Shown: piece by piece, positions 18,975 through 28,255 of the stretch | Position numbering within the stretch: the first letter of the stretch is position 1 | Layout of the letters: each line of letters begins with the position of its first letter | Assembly: GCF_001428565.1 (NCBI RefSeq) | Contig: NZ_LMIA01000008.1 | Coordinates: forward strand, 119,762-183,761 | From: Nocardioides sp. Root190 | Lineage (GTDB): Bacteria; Actinomycetota; Actinomycetes; Propionibacteriales; Nocardioidaceae | Reading direction: 5' to 3' | Length of the DNA: 64,000 nucleotides | Made by a program: the position numbers and the translations under genes | Notes under the pieces: generated by a model | Told to the model about the DNA's origin: nothing | The model's database searches: none | Seen by the model: only the letters and a program-made list of their open reading frames with translations

Positions 18975-19679
18975 TCAGTGACCGTCGGTGCGCGCGCTGA
19001 GCAGCTTCTTCGTCTCCTCGGCGAGCTCGGCGCCGAGGAGCCCGGTGACCATGTCGACCAGCTGTGCAGTGAAGAGGGGTACGTCGATGGGCTCGCCGAC
19101 GCGGGCACGTCGACCGACCTCGATGTGGGTGAACCGGATGACGGCGAAGCGGCGGTGGAGCGGGGCGCCGGTGGAGCCCTCGGGCATGAGGGCCTCGAAC
19201 ATCTCCGACCAGCGGTCCAGGGTGGAGAGGTGGTCGTAGATGACCGGCCCGACGGGCTCCTCGACGTTGATCCAGCGATCGGTGCGGTGGAGCAGCTCGG
19301 CGGCGATCTGGAGGAACTCCGGGCCGCCGTCATCCGAGGTGAGCTTGGCGATGAGGGGCTGGACCAGCATGGTCGCGCCGTCGCGCAGGGTCAGGTTGTC
19401 GCGGCCGGCGACCATCTCGAGGAGTGCCTCGCGGCGTACGGCGACGGTCTCCATGTGCTTGAGCACGATCGCCCGGACGAGGCCGTCGCGGTCGCCGAAG
19501 TGGTACTGCAGCGCGGTGGTGTTGCGCTGGTTGGCCTCGCGGGTGATCTCGCGGAGCGACACCCCGTCGATGCCGCGCTCGGCGAAGAGGCGCTCGGCCG
19601 CCGTGATCAGCTCGCTGGGGGCGTCGCTGCCCTCCCGGCGCCCTGAAGTGCGCGGTCGAACGGGGGCAGGTGTGCTCAT
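18975..19679 (-). CDS. TetR/AcrR family transcriptional regulator
   Basis: A 234-residue regulator with an N-terminal HTH: LITAAERLFAERGIDGVSLREITREANQRNTTALQYHFGDRDGLVRAI is a textbook TetR DNA-binding region, and the rest is a helical ligand domain without clear relatives. The start is the ATG at 19679; the frame could extend 17 codons further. It is divergent from the branched-chain-type ABC transporter operon, so it probably controls that operon and itself. A candidate operator (19716-19728) lies between them. Confidence 0.9.
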   Translation of the reverse strand: MSTPAPVRPRTSGRREGSDAPSELITAAERLFAERGIDGVSLREITREANQRNTTALQYHFGDRDGLVRAIVLKHMETVAVRREALLEMVAGRDNLTLRDGATMLVQPLIAKLTSDDGGPEFLQIAAELLHRTDRWINVEEPVGPVIYDHLSTLDRWSEMFEALMPEGSTGAPLHRRFAVIRFTHIEVGRRARVGEPIDVPLFTAQLVDMVTGLLGAELAEETKKLLSARTDGH

Positions 19680-19715
19680 GGCAGCGCAGTCTAAGCCTGA
19701 ACAATCAAAGCGCGC

Positions 19716-19728
19716 GAACAAATGTTTC
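19716..19728. promoter_or_regulatory. possible operator between the TetR gene and the ABC operon
   Basis: GAACAAATGTTTC is an imperfect palindrome in an AT-rich patch, with a related GAACAATC word 20-25 nt to its left. It lies upstream of the likely -35 of the transporter operon. Confidence 0.35.
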
Positions 19729-19746
19729 AAGTATTTGGCTCAGGGG

Positions 19747-19776
19747 TTGTGGCAAGTGACTTAATGTGGCTAGGGT
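19747..19776 (+). promoter_or_regulatory. promoter TTGTGG-N18-TAGGGT of the ABC operon
   Basis: -35 TTGTGG at 19747-19752, 18-nt spacer, -10 TAGGGT at 19771-19776. It leaves a leader of about 90 nt before the ATG at 19872. Confidence 0.5.
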
Positions 19777-19871
19777 CACGACGACAGCTCGGGGATGCGA
19801 CGCGCATCACAAGGTCTCTCCATCACTTGCAAGCCGGCGCCAGGCGCCGCACCACCCAGGAAGGTCCTCAC

Positions 19872-21101
19872 ATGTTCAACTGGTCCTCACCCCGCAAGCC
19901 GCTGCTGGCCAGCATCGCCGCGGTCGCGCTCCTCTCGCTGACGGCATGTGGCGGCAGCGACGACAGCGACGCCACGGGCAAGGCCGACGCCGACGGCGTC
20001 ATCACCGTCAAGCTCGGCGTCGTCGGCCCCAAGACGGGCCCCGCCTCGCTCTACTACCAGTACATGGACCAGACCTTCGAGACGTTCTCGGACGACTTCG
20101 AGGAGAAGTACGGCGTTCGCTTCGAGGTCATCGCCGAGGACGACAAGGCCTCGCCGGAGGAGACCGCACGCGCGGTCAGCACCCTGATCAACGACGAGGG
20201 CGTGCACGCGATCCTCGGCCCGCCGCTGTCCGGCAACGCGCTCCAGGTCGCCGAGACCATCCAGCGCAGCAAGGTCCCGTGGCTGCTCGCCGGCCCGAAT
20301 GCCGACGAGATCATCAACTACGACCAGCAGCCGAACTGGGCCTTCCAGACCAACTTCACGAACCAGCAGATCATGGAGGTCCTCGGCCAGCGTCTGTTCG
20401 CCAACGACGCCAAGGTCGGCATCGTCTTCTCCGCGGACGGCTTCGGCCAGTCCAACGTGGACCACCTGAAGTCGTGGGCCAAGGAGAACGGCCACGAGGT
20501 CACCGTCGAGGAGAGCATCCAGCCCGGTGCCGCCGACGCCAACGCGATCATCCAGCGGATGAAGAGCTCCGGCGTCGAGTCGGTCTTCATGGGCATCACC
20601 CAGGGCGCCGACACCGCGACCGTGACCCGGGCGATCGCCCAGGCCGGTTTCGACCCGGCCACGATCATGACCACGGGCACGATCCTGACCAACTACAAGG
20701 ACCTCGCCGAGCCCGAGCAGTGGGCGAACATCCAGATCGTCGACCCCCGCAACTTCCTCGAGGGCGGCGACAAGGAGGTCCTCGACGCGGTCCAGGAGGC
20801 CACCGGTGACGCTCCGGCGATCCCGACCAACAACATCTCGACCTACGCGATGCTCGACATCTACGCGCAGGCCGTGAAGGAGGTCGGCGACGCCAACGAG
20901 AAGGAGGCCGTGCGCAAGGCGATGGAGGACATCGAGACCGTCCACATCGGCGAGACGCTCACCATCGACAGCCCGTTCGCTGCCGACGACCACCGCCTCT
21001 ACACCGACGACCTGTCGACCTGGTTCACCTACGGCTTCGACAAGGACTTCAACCTCGTCCTCAAGGGCACTGCCCAGGAGTGTGCTGACAAGGGCTGCTG
21101 A
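19872..21101 (+). CDS. ABC transporter substrate-binding lipoprotein (branched-chain amino acid / aromatic type)
   Basis: Type I periplasmic-binding-fold lipoprotein of 409 residues. The signal peptide ends in the lipobox LTAC near residue 25, then a Gly/Ser/Asp-rich tether. VKLGVVGPKTGPASLYYQYMDQ is the LivK-like start, ETARAVSTLINDEGVHAILGPPLSGNALQVAE the ligand-pocket region. ATG at 19872 with AGGAAGG upstream; the longer frame back to 19722 crosses the promoter and was rejected. Homologues of this kind often bind aromatic or alicyclic acids, which would fit the catabolic genes around it; the ligand cannot be read from sequence. Confidence 0.9.
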   Translation: MFNWSSPRKPLLASIAAVALLSLTACGGSDDSDATGKADADGVITVKLGVVGPKTGPASLYYQYMDQTFETFSDDFEEKYGVRFEVIAEDDKASPEETARAVSTLINDEGVHAILGPPLSGNALQVAETIQRSKVPWLLAGPNADEIINYDQQPNWAFQTNFTNQQIMEVLGQRLFANDAKVGIVFSADGFGQSNVDHLKSWAKENGHEVTVEESIQPGAADANAIIQRMKSSGVESVFMGITQGADTATVTRAIAQAGFDPATIMTTGTILTNYKDLAEPEQWANIQIVDPRNFLEGGDKEVLDAVQEATGDAPAIPTNNISTYAMLDIYAQAVKEVGDANEKEAVRKAMEDIETVHIGETLTIDSPFAADDHRLYTDDLSTWFTYGFDKDFNLVLKGTAQECADKGC

Positions 21102-21137
21102 CGCAGTCACGGTCCTCACGGACCTCTTTCCCCGGAC

Positions 21138-21175
21138 ACCGGCGGGCGGATCCCACTTCTCTTCCGCCCGCCGGT
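21138..21175. terminator. 12-bp hairpin between binding-protein and permease genes
   Basis: Arms 21138-21149 and 21164-21175 (ACCGGCGGGCGG and its complement) with a 14-nt loop, no U tract. Its place, right after the binding-protein gene, suggests partial termination or protection of the upstream mRNA so that the binding protein is made in excess. A similar hairpin holds the same place in the second ABC operon (42728). Confidence 0.6.
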
Positions 21176-21231
21176 ACTCCAGTCCCTGACGGTTCGCCGT
21201 CGCACCATTCGTGCCACCGGAGGTAGCACCC

Positions 21232-22101
21232 ATGGAACCCGTGATCATCGGGCTCGTGCTCGGAGGGCTCTACGCCCTCCTCGCCCAGTCGTTCGTGCTG
21301 ACGTTCATCACCACCAGGACCCTCAACTTCGCCCTCGGCGAGTTCGTCGCCCTCGGCGCGTTCGCCACCCTCGCGGTGGCGTCGTGGGGCTGGTTGCCCG
21401 ACGTCGGCAAGGTCGTCGTCGGCGTCCTCGTGGCGGGCGTGGTCGGTGCCTTCGTGCACCGCTTCCTCATCCTTCCCTTCACCACGCAGGGCGAGCACGA
21501 CGTGCGCTGGCTGCTGTCGTCGGTCGCCGTCTCTTTCGTGCTGCTCGACCTGATCACCAACGTCGAGGGCCCCTCGCCCCAGCGCAGCGACACCGCGCGG
21601 GTCAGTGGCACCGTCGACCTCTTCGGCACCGGCGTCAGCAAGCAGCAGCTGCTGCTCGCGACCCTCGCCGTCGTGATCTCGCTCCTGCTGATCCTGGTCA
21701 CCAAGCGCACGCCGATGGGCCTGGTCATGCGCGCGGTGTCCCAGGACCCCGAGACCGCCTCCCTCATGGGTGTCTCCCCGCGCCGCGTCGGCATGGGTGC
21801 GTACGCCGCTGCGATGGGCCTCGCCGGCCTCGCCGGTGTGCTCTACGCCGCCACCGTCGGTGCCTCGCCCGTCATGGGTGAACCGCTGCTGGTCGCCTCG
21901 ATCGCCGTCGCCATCGTCGGTGGCCTCGGCTCACTGTGGGGCCCGCTCCTCGGCGGTGCTTTGTACGGCGTCCTGAGCCAGTTCGCCAGCTACCAGTGGG
22001 GAACGATCTGGGGCGAGACCGCTGGTCTGCTCCTGGTGATCGCCGTCCTGGTGTGGAAGCCCGAGGGACTCCTCGGCCGTCGTACGGAGGTCAAGCTGTG
22101 A
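21232..22101 (+). CDS. livH: branched-chain-type ABC transporter permease LivH
   Basis: Membrane permease of 289 residues with about eight hydrophobic segments. GLVLGGLYALLAQSFVLTFITTRTLNFALGEF is the LivH N-terminus, and QDPETASLMGVSPRRVG is the cytoplasmic coupling loop (EAA-like). VASIAVAIVGGLGSLWGPLLGGALYGV follows. ATG with CGGAGGTAG upstream; the stop overlaps the next gene by 4 nt. Confidence 0.92.
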   Translation: MEPVIIGLVLGGLYALLAQSFVLTFITTRTLNFALGEFVALGAFATLAVASWGWLPDVGKVVVGVLVAGVVGAFVHRFLILPFTTQGEHDVRWLLSSVAVSFVLLDLITNVEGPSPQRSDTARVSGTVDLFGTGVSKQQLLLATLAVVISLLLILVTKRTPMGLVMRAVSQDPETASLMGVSPRRVGMGAYAAAMGLAGLAGVLYAATVGASPVMGEPLLVASIAVAIVGGLGSLWGPLLGGALYGVLSQFASYQWGTIWGETAGLLLVIAVLVWKPEGLLGRRTEVKL

Positions 22102-24113
22102 GCACCATCGAGCACGAGCCCGTGACCGCGGACGCCGGGGACGGACCGGGTCGTCACGCCGGGAGGTCGCCGTCCGGCGGCGAGGGCCGACGCCACGTGC
22201 GCAACGCGATTCGTCGCGACCTGGTCTTCGCCGGTCTGGCGATCCTGATCGCCGTCGTCGCGATCCTGCCCGGCCGCAGCGGCGAGGGCACCTCCATCTC
22301 GACCATGCAGCTCATCGCGAGCATGTCGGCGATGATCGTCGCCGCCGTCGGCCTCAACCTGCTGGTCGGCTACACCCGTCTCGTGTCCCTGGGTCAGGGC
22401 GGCTTCTACGCCCTCGGCGCCTACGGCAGCGCCTACCTGGCGCTCGACAAGGGCTGGAACCCGGTCCTCGCCATCGTCGGCGCGCTGACCTTCTGCGCCG
22501 TCGTCGGTGCCGTTGCCGCGATGGCGACGATGCGGATGCGTGGACCGCAGTTCTCGGTCATCACCCTGATCCTCGCCGTGCTCATCGAGCGGATCCTCAA
22601 CGAGGGCAACGCCTTCGGTCGGCTCGCCGGCTACCCGAACTTCGCCCAGCACGACACCACGGTGATGAAGCCGATGACGGTGTTCGGCGTCGAGCTGTTG
22701 CCGCCGATGATCGCCGGCGAGGTCGCCACCGTCATGGTGCCGATCGTCATCATCACCGCGATCGTCGTGATCCTGTCGCGCAACATCGCCCGCTCCCCGT
22801 GGGGCGCCTCGCTCAGCGCGATCGGTGAGAGCGAGATGCTCGCCTCCCACCTCGGCGTCGACGTCGTACGCCGCAAGGTGGCGGTGTTCGTCCTCGCCTC
22901 CGTGCTCGGTGGCCTGGGTGGCGTGATCGCCGTGCAGGCGTTCGGTCACCTCCAGCCGGAGACCTTCGACATCTTCTTGACCATCACGATCGTGCTGGCC
23001 GTCGTGTTCGGCGGCAGCGGCACGATCCTCGGCCCGGTCGTCGGTGCCATCGCGATCGTCTGGCTCGAGCAGTCCGACGCCCTGAACTCCGTCTCGCAGT
23101 GGCAGCAGGACACGCTCTCCGACGCGTGGTTCCTCTCCTCGCACGGCCTGCTCGGCGTGCTGTTCATCCTCACCCTGTTCCTGATGCCGCGCGGCATCGT
23201 CGGCAGCATCGGTCGGCTGATCACGGCCCGCCTGCGTGCCCGCGAGATCGACGCAGCGGACGCCTCCGGTGGCCTCGAGCACACGGACGAGGAGCTGGTG
23301 CCCACGGCAGAGCCCGTCGACACCACCGGTGCCCTGCTCGCCCTCACCGGGATGAGCAAGAACTTCGGCGGCCTCCAGGCCGTGGCCGAGATGGACCTCG
23401 TGGTCGCCCCCGGCCAGGTCCACGCGATCATCGGTCCGAACGGTGCCGGCAAGTCGACCCTCGCCAACCTCGTCACGGGCGTCTACAAGCCCAGCGCGGG
23501 TACGGCGACGCTGGCCGGTCGCGACATCACCGGGCAGCCGCCGCACAAGGTGGTACGCGCCGGGGTCGGCCGTACCTTCCAGACGCCGCAGCTCTTCCAC
23601 GACGCAACGGTGCGCGACAACGTGCTCGCGGGCTTCCCCGACACGGGTCGTACGCCGCTGTGGTCCGCCGCCCTCAAGACGCCGGGGCGCTACCGCCGCG
23701 ACGCCGAGATGCGGGTCGAGGCCGACCGCCTGATGGCCCTCGTCGGGCTGTCCGACGTGGCCGACCTGCGAGCGAGCGAGCTGCCGTACGGCAAGCAGCG
23801 TGCGCTCGAGATCGCCCGGGCACTGGCCGGTCAGCCCGAGCTGATCGTCCTGGACGAGCCGGCTGCCGGCCTGATCGCCACCGAGACCGCAGGTCTGGGT
23901 GACCTGCTCCTGTCCCTGCGGGCGCAGGGCTACGCGATGGTCGTCGTCGAGCACCACATGGACCTCGTGTCCCGCGTGGCCGACGTAGTCACCTGCATGG
24001 ACCAGGGCCGTCTGCTGGCCCGGGGCACTGCGGCCGAGGTCCTCGCGGACGAACGCGTGGTCGCGGCCTACCTCGGCAAGCCACACGAGACTGGAACGGA
24101 AGGGGGCCACTGA
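22098..24113 (+). CDS. fused ABC permease-ATPase (LivM-LivG)
   Basis: A 671-residue polypeptide joining the second permease and one ATPase. Residues about 40-370 are a LivM permease: LNLLVGYTRLVSLGQGGFYALGAYGSAYLA, IGESEMLASHLGVDVVRRKVAVF (coupling loop), VVFGGSGTILGPVVGA. A charged linker (RAREIDAADASGG to TAEPVDTTG) leads to the LivG ATPase: Walker A GPNGAGKST, Q-loop GVGRTFQTPQLF, signature LPYGKQR, Walker B ELIVLDEPAAGL and switch His VVEHHMD. It replaces two separate genes. GTG start at 22098, overlapping livH; its stop overlaps livF (TGATG). The normal subunit count is thus kept with four genes. Confidence 0.93.
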   Translation: MSTIEHEPVTADAGDGPGRHAGRSPSGGEGRRHVRNAIRRDLVFAGLAILIAVVAILPGRSGEGTSISTMQLIASMSAMIVAAVGLNLLVGYTRLVSLGQGGFYALGAYGSAYLALDKGWNPVLAIVGALTFCAVVGAVAAMATMRMRGPQFSVITLILAVLIERILNEGNAFGRLAGYPNFAQHDTTVMKPMTVFGVELLPPMIAGEVATVMVPIVIITAIVVILSRNIARSPWGASLSAIGESEMLASHLGVDVVRRKVAVFVLASVLGGLGGVIAVQAFGHLQPETFDIFLTITIVLAVVFGGSGTILGPVVGAIAIVWLEQSDALNSVSQWQQDTLSDAWFLSSHGLLGVLFILTLFLMPRGIVGSIGRLITARLRAREIDAADASGGLEHTDEELVPTAEPVDTTGALLALTGMSKNFGGLQAVAEMDLVVAPGQVHAIIGPNGAGKSTLANLVTGVYKPSAGTATLAGRDITGQPPHKVVRAGVGRTFQTPQLFHDATVRDNVLAGFPDTGRTPLWSAALKTPGRYRRDAEMRVEADRLMALVGLSDVADLRASELPYGKQRALEIARALAGQPELIVLDEPAAGLIATETAGLGDLLLSLRAQGYAMVVVEHHMDLVSRVADVVTCMDQGRLLARGTAAEVLADERVVAAYLGKPHETGTEGGH

Positions 24114-24826
24114 TGAGCCTCGTCGTCGACACCATCGAGTCCGGCTACGACCGGGCCCCCATCCTCACCGGCGTCAGCCTGCGGGTGGACCCGGGCGAGA
24201 TGGTCGCCGTCGTCGGTTCCAACGGCGCCGGCAAGTCCACTCTCGTCCGCACCATCAGCGGCCTGCTGGCCGTGCGTTCCGGCGCCATCACCGTCGATGA
24301 CGTCGCGATCACCAAGCTCGCCCCTGAGCGCCGCGCCCGCCGTGGCGTGGTGATGGTGCCCGAGGGCCGCAAGCTCTTCCCGCAACTCACCGTCGGCGAG
24401 AACATCGCCATGGGTCGCCGCGCGGGCAGGGGACGTACGTCGGGGGAGGACCCCGTCGACGCGCTGCTCGACACGTTCACGATCCTGCGCGAGCGGTGGG
24501 GACAGCAGGCCAGCCTGCTCTCCGGCGGCGAGCAGCAGATGGTGGCGTTGGTCCGCGCCGTCGCGGCCCGTCCGCGCTACCTCCTGCTCGACGAGCCGTC
24601 CCTGGGCCTGAGCCCGCTGAAGACGCTCGAGGTGTTCCAGCTGATCGAGCTGGTGCGCGAGCGCACCGGTGCCGGGATCCTGCTGGTGGAGCAGATGGCC
24701 GACCAGGCACTCGCTGCCTCGGACCGTGCCTACGTGCTCGAGCACGGCAAGGTCGCCATGGAGGGTGACGCCGCGACGCTGCGTGCCTCCGACGAGATCC
24801 GCCGCGCCTATCTCGGCGTGGCCTGA
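24113..24826 (+). CDS. livF: branched-chain-type ABC transporter ATPase LivF
   Basis: A 237-residue ATPase. Walker A GSNGAGKST, VPEGRKLFPQLTVGENI (LivF-specific Q-loop region), signature LLSGGEQQMVALVRAV, Walker B YLLLDEPSLGL and VEQMADQAL. It pairs with the LivG domain of the preceding fused protein. ATG overlaps the stop of that gene. It is followed 10 nt later by an acyl-CoA dehydrogenase gene, linking uptake to catabolism. Confidence 0.94.
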   Translation: MSLVVDTIESGYDRAPILTGVSLRVDPGEMVAVVGSNGAGKSTLVRTISGLLAVRSGAITVDDVAITKLAPERRARRGVVMVPEGRKLFPQLTVGENIAMGRRAGRGRTSGEDPVDALLDTFTILRERWGQQASLLSGGEQQMVALVRAVAARPRYLLLDEPSLGLSPLKTLEVFQLIELVRERTGAGILLVEQMADQALAASDRAYVLEHGKVAMEGDAATLRASDEIRRAYLGVA

Positions 24827-24836
24827 GAGGACTGAC

Positions 24837-26108
24837 GTGTTCGACCCGACCCCGCGCGGTGCCGCGCTGATCGAGACCATGACGTCCTTCCTGGCGGAGC
24901 ACGTCTACCCCTCCGAGGAGGAGTTCGAGGCACAGGTCCGCGCTGCCGGCCCCGGCCGGGAGCAGCCTCCCGTGCTGGAGCAGCTCAAGAAGACCTCGCG
25001 CGAGCTCGGCCTGTGGAACCTCTTCCTCCCGCACGCCGAGCCCGGCCACGAGCCGCTCAGCAACCTCGACTACGCCCGCATCGCCGAGCTCTCCGGCCGC
25101 AGCCTGCACCTCGCGCCGGAGTCGATGAACTGCTCGGCGCCCGACACCGGCAACATGGAGCTGTTGTCGATGTTCGGCACGCCCGAGCAGAAGGAGCGGT
25201 GGCTCCAGCCCCTCATGGAGGGGACCATCCGGTCGGCGTACGTCATGACCGAGCCGCTCGTCGCCTCCAGCGACGCCAGCAACATCGAGACGACCGTCGA
25301 GCGCGACGGCGACGAGTGGGTCATCAACGGCCGCAAGTGGTGGATCTCCGCCGCCGCGCGCCCGCAGTGCGAGCTCCTCATCCTGATGGGTGTCACCGAC
25401 CCCGACGGAGACGCGCCCCGGCACGCCCGCCACAGCATGGTCCTGATCCCGAAGGACACCCCCGGCGTCACGATCGAGCGGGACCTCACCGTCCTCGGCT
25501 ACGACCCGTTCGAGTCGCATGTCGAGATGGTCTTCGACAACGTCAGGGTGCCGGCGACGAGCCTGCTCGGCGACCCCGGCGCGGGCTTCGCGATGTCCCA
25601 GGCGCGTCTCGGCCCCGGCCGGATCCACCACTGCATGCGGATGATCGGGGCTGCGGAGCGCGCGCTCGAGCTGATGATCGCGCGGGCCAAGGTGCGCAGC
25701 ACCTTCGGTTCGCCGCTGTCGGACCGTGGCGTCGTGCGCGAGTGGATCGCGGACTCGCGGATCGAGATCGACCAGGCGCGTCTCTACACGCTCTACACCG
25801 CACACCTGATGGACACGGTGGGCAACAAGGCCGCCGCCAGCGAGATCTCCGGCATCAAGGTCGCCGTACCCAACATGGCCTCGCGCGTCATCGACCGCGC
25901 CATCCAGACCTTCGGTGGCGCCGGGCTCAGCCAGGACTACCCGCTGGCCCGGATGTACGCCGAGACCCGGATCGTGCGGATGGCCGACGGTCCCGACGAG
26001 GTGCACCGTCGCGCCGTGGCGCGCACCGAGCTGCGTCGCCACGAGGACGCCGTCACGCCGGCGCCGCACGGGGTCGCTGCGCACCTGGCGCATCTGACCC
26101 GCCTCTGA
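24837..26108 (+). CDS. acyl-CoA dehydrogenase family protein
   Basis: FAD-dependent dehydrogenase of 423 residues. ARIAELSGRSLHLAPESMNCSAPDTGNME and YVMTEPLVASSDASNIETTVE form the flavin and substrate pocket, WVINGRKWWISAA is the family block, and FGGAGLSQDYPLARMYAETRIVRMADGPDEVHRRAVAR the C-terminal signature. The subgroup resembles ACAD10/11-like enzymes for long or branched chains. GTG start at 24837, 10 nt after livF, so it is the last gene of the transporter operon. The stop is followed by the 241-bp symmetric element. Confidence 0.92.
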   Translation: MFDPTPRGAALIETMTSFLAEHVYPSEEEFEAQVRAAGPGREQPPVLEQLKKTSRELGLWNLFLPHAEPGHEPLSNLDYARIAELSGRSLHLAPESMNCSAPDTGNMELLSMFGTPEQKERWLQPLMEGTIRSAYVMTEPLVASSDASNIETTVERDGDEWVINGRKWWISAAARPQCELLILMGVTDPDGDAPRHARHSMVLIPKDTPGVTIERDLTVLGYDPFESHVEMVFDNVRVPATSLLGDPGAGFAMSQARLGPGRIHHCMRMIGAAERALELMIARAKVRSTFGSPLSDRGVVREWIADSRIEIDQARLYTLYTAHLMDTVGNKAAASEISGIKVAVPNMASRVIDRAIQTFGGAGLSQDYPLARMYAETRIVRMADGPDEVHRRAVARTELRRHEDAVTPAPHGVAAHLAHLTRL

Positions 26109-26141
26109 GCCGGGCCCAGAGGGGCAGCGGGCCACACCGCG

Positions 26142-26382
26142 CTTGTAACTACGTGTTCGTGTTGACCCCGCCCTGTCACAGCACCCGGGTAGGTGCCACA
26201 GCGCCGAGGTGGATGACGCCGATGGGCCGCGGATCGCCGCGGCCCATCGGCGTTGCCGGTGTCAGGCGCCGCCGTACAGCGATGGTCGAGTCCGTGGTGG
26301 TGCGCACAGAGCTACCCGGGTGCTGTGGCACCTGCCCGGGTGCTCTGACGTGACCCTCGTGACATGAACACGTAGTTACAAG
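26142..26382. repeat. 241-bp symmetric element with terminal inverted repeats and a central perfect hairpin
   Basis: Ends 26142-26158 and 26366-26382 are perfect 17-nt inverted repeats (CTTGTAACTACGTGTTC). Further in, 26175-26202 pairs with 26322-26349 at 26 of 28 positions, in register with the ends, so the two 61-nt arms (26142-26202, 26322-26382) face each other. The centre holds a perfect 16-bp stem, 26217-26232 with 26237-26252, around the loop ATCG. It fills the gap between two convergent genes, has no transposase, and shows no clear target duplication. A MITE-like element or a two-way terminator are the main options. Confidence 0.8.
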
Positions 26383-26392
26383 GGCGCTCGGC

Positions 26393-27154
26393 CTACTGCC
26401 AGCCGCCGTCGAGCCGCAGCAGCGCCCCGGTGGCGTACGACGACGCGCCGGTCGCGAAGAAGAGGACGGCACCGACGACCTCGTCGGGAGTGGCACAGCG
26501 GCCCAGCGCGATCTTCTTCTCCATCTCCTCCTGCAGGCCCTCGGGCCAGTTGCTGGAGATGTCGGTGAGGAAGGCGCCCGCCTGGATGGTGTTGACCCTG
26601 ACCTTCGGGCCGTAGGCCTGCGCGAAGCCCTCGGTGAGGATGTGCAGCCCGGCCTTCGCCGCCGCGTAGGGCAGGGCGTGGGTCTGCACGCGGATCGCCT
26701 CGATGGAGCCGATGTTGATGATCGAGCCGCCGTCGGCCGCGGCCATTCGCTCGCCGATCACGGCGGTCAGCCGGAACGGGCCACGCAGGTTGACGCCGAT
26801 GACCTTGTCGAAGAGGGACTCGGAGACCTCGGACAGGCTGGGGTAGAGCGGGGAGAGGCCGGCGTTGTTGATCAGGACGTCGACCTGGCCGAGCTCCGCG
26901 TAGACCGTCTCGACGAGGCGGTCGCAGTCCTCCCATGAGCTGACGTTGAAGGCGACCGGCAGGGCGCGGACGCCGTACGCCTCGCGCACCTCGGTGGCGA
27001 CCTCCTCGCACGCGTCGAGCTTGCGGCTGGCGATCACGACGTGGGCGCCGCGGGCGGCGAAGGCGTGGACCATCTCCCGGCCCATGCCGCGGCTGCCCCC
27101 GGTGACCAGGACGACCTTGCCGGCGAGCTCGTTGGGTTCGGTTGCGGAATTCAT
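26393..27154 (-). CDS. SDR family oxidoreductase
   Basis: Classical SDR of 253 residues: [20 protein letters not shown] (cofactor motif), [35 protein letters not shown] (catalytic Ser, Tyr, Lys) and [13 protein letters not shown] at the end. Likely acts on a hydroxyacyl-CoA or alcohol in the local pathway. ATG at 27154; the LLM gene lies 35 nt upstream on the same strand, so the two are probably cotranscribed from the control region with operator C. Confidence 0.88.
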   Translation of the reverse strand: MNSATEPNELAGKVVLVTGGSRGMGREMVHAFAARGAHVVIASRKLDACEEVATEVREAYGVRALPVAFNVSSWEDCDRLVETVYAELGQVDVLINNAGLSPLYPSLSEVSESLFDKVIGVNLRGPFRLTAVIGERMAAADGGSIINIGSIEAIRVQTHALPYAAAKAGLHILTEGFAQAYGPKVRVNTIQAGAFLTDISSNWPEGLQEEMEKKIALGRCATPDEVVGAVLFFATGASSYATGALLRLDGGWQ

Positions 27155-27189
27155 CGGTTCTCCTCGAAGGGTGGGGCTCGTGGGGGTGG

Positions 27190-28158
27190 TCAGCGGGGTG
27201 CGAGGTCGCGGGCGGCCTGGCGCGGGTCGATGCCGGGCACCGGGAGCAGGTTGCTCACCGGCACGGTGACGCCGTGGTCCACGTAGGCCTGGATGCCGGC
27301 GCGGATCTGGTCGGGGCTGCCGTGCAGGACCAGCTCGTCGACGACGTGGTCGGGGATGGCGGCGGAGGCCTCGCGACGTTCACCGGCGGCCCACAGCTTC
27401 CACATCGGCTCGAGGTCGTCGCGTCCCAGCCACTCGTGGAAGGCGCGGTAGACCGGCACATTGAGGTAGGTCGCGATCAGGCGGCGTCCGATGGCGCGGG
27501 CGACCTCGGCGTCGTCGGTGGGGGCGACGAGGACCCGCGCGACGACCTCGCGCGCCCCGGGTGCGGTGATGATCGGGGCGACCCGGGCGACGTCGCCGGC
27601 GGAGAGCCAGTTGATGACCGCGCCGTCGGCCTCCTCGCCGGCCAGCGCGAGCATCTTGCCGCGCAGCGCCGCCACGACGATCGAGGGTCGGGGCGCGTCG
27701 CCGAGCACGTCGATCCGTACGCCCTTCAGGGCGAAGGTGTCGTACGCCGCCTCGACCCGCTCGCCGTCGAGGGCGGTCCGCAGGAAGCGGACCAGGTCGC
27801 GGGTGCGGGAGAGCGGGCGGTCGAACTCGATCCCGTTCCACTGCTGGACGAGCACGTTGGAGGACGCGCCGAGCCCGAGCGTGAACCGCCCGGGTGCCGT
27901 GGCGGCAAGGGTCGCGGCGGTCTGCGCGAGCAGGGCCGGGCCGCGGGTGAAGGCGGAGGCGATCGCGATGCCGAGGTGGGCGTGCGTGGTGGCGCCCGCA
28001 GCGATGCCGAGCGGCGTGAAGCCGTCGGTTCCCATGCCCTCGGCGGTCCAGAGGTCGGTGTAGCCCAGCGCCTCGAGCTCACGGCAGACGTCGGCCTGCT
28101 GGGGCAGGGGGACGCCCTCGAGCGGGATCGTGGTGCCCCAGCGGGGGGTCGCGGTCAT
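27190..28158 (-). CDS. LLM class F420-dependent oxidoreductase
   Basis: Luciferase-like oxidoreductase of 322 residues. [61 protein letters not shown] and [26 protein letters not shown] are the F420-type LLM blocks. It is the second such enzyme in the window and differs in detail from the one at 10878. ATG at 28158 with GAGGCGGC upstream; the 9 extra codons above it are unlikely. Divergent from the acyl-CoA ligase gene. Confidence 0.86.
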   Translation of the reverse strand: MTATPRWGTTIPLEGVPLPQQADVCRELEALGYTDLWTAEGMGTDGFTPLGIAAGATTHAHLGIAIASAFTRGPALLAQTAATLAATAPGRFTLGLGASSNVLVQQWNGIEFDRPLSRTRDLVRFLRTALDGERVEAAYDTFALKGVRIDVLGDAPRPSIVVAALRGKMLALAGEEADGAVINWLSAGDVARVAPIITAPGAREVVARVLVAPTDDAEVARAIGRRLIATYLNVPVYRAFHEWLGRDDLEPMWKLWAAGERREASAAIPDHVVDELVLHGSPDQIRAGIQAYVDHGVTVPVSNLLPVPGIDPRQAARDLAPR

Positions 28159-28185
28159 GCCGCCTCCTCGGGTTGTTTCAGGCAT

Positions 28186-28213
28186 TTGCTTTAAACCGAA
28201 CGTTCGCTAGGCT
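28186..28213 (+). promoter_or_regulatory. promoter TTGCTT-N16-TAGGCT of the acyl-CoA ligase gene
   Basis: -35 TTGCTT at 28186-28191, 16-nt spacer, -10 TAGGCT at 28208-28213. Operator C fills the spacer. Confidence 0.45.
28197..28210. promoter_or_regulatory. TetR-type operator, site C
   Basis: CGAACGTTCGCTAG, one mismatch from CNAACGNNCGTTNG; its core CGAACGTTCG (28197-28206) is a perfect 10-bp palindrome. It lies between the divergent LLM/SDR and ligase/TetR units, overlapping the probable -35 to -10 spacer. Confidence 0.65.
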
Positions 28214-28255
28214 AGGTGATGCACGCCACGCCCGCAACCGGCCGAGGAGAAGCTC

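Noticed and set aside
19722..19871. N-terminal extension of the 19872 binding protein
   Set aside because: It would cross the TTGTGG-N18-TAGGGT promoter and put the signal peptide 50 residues inside the protein.
26142..26382. Insertion sequence
   Set aside because: The element is too short for a transposase and shows no clear target duplication; at most a MITE-like remnant.
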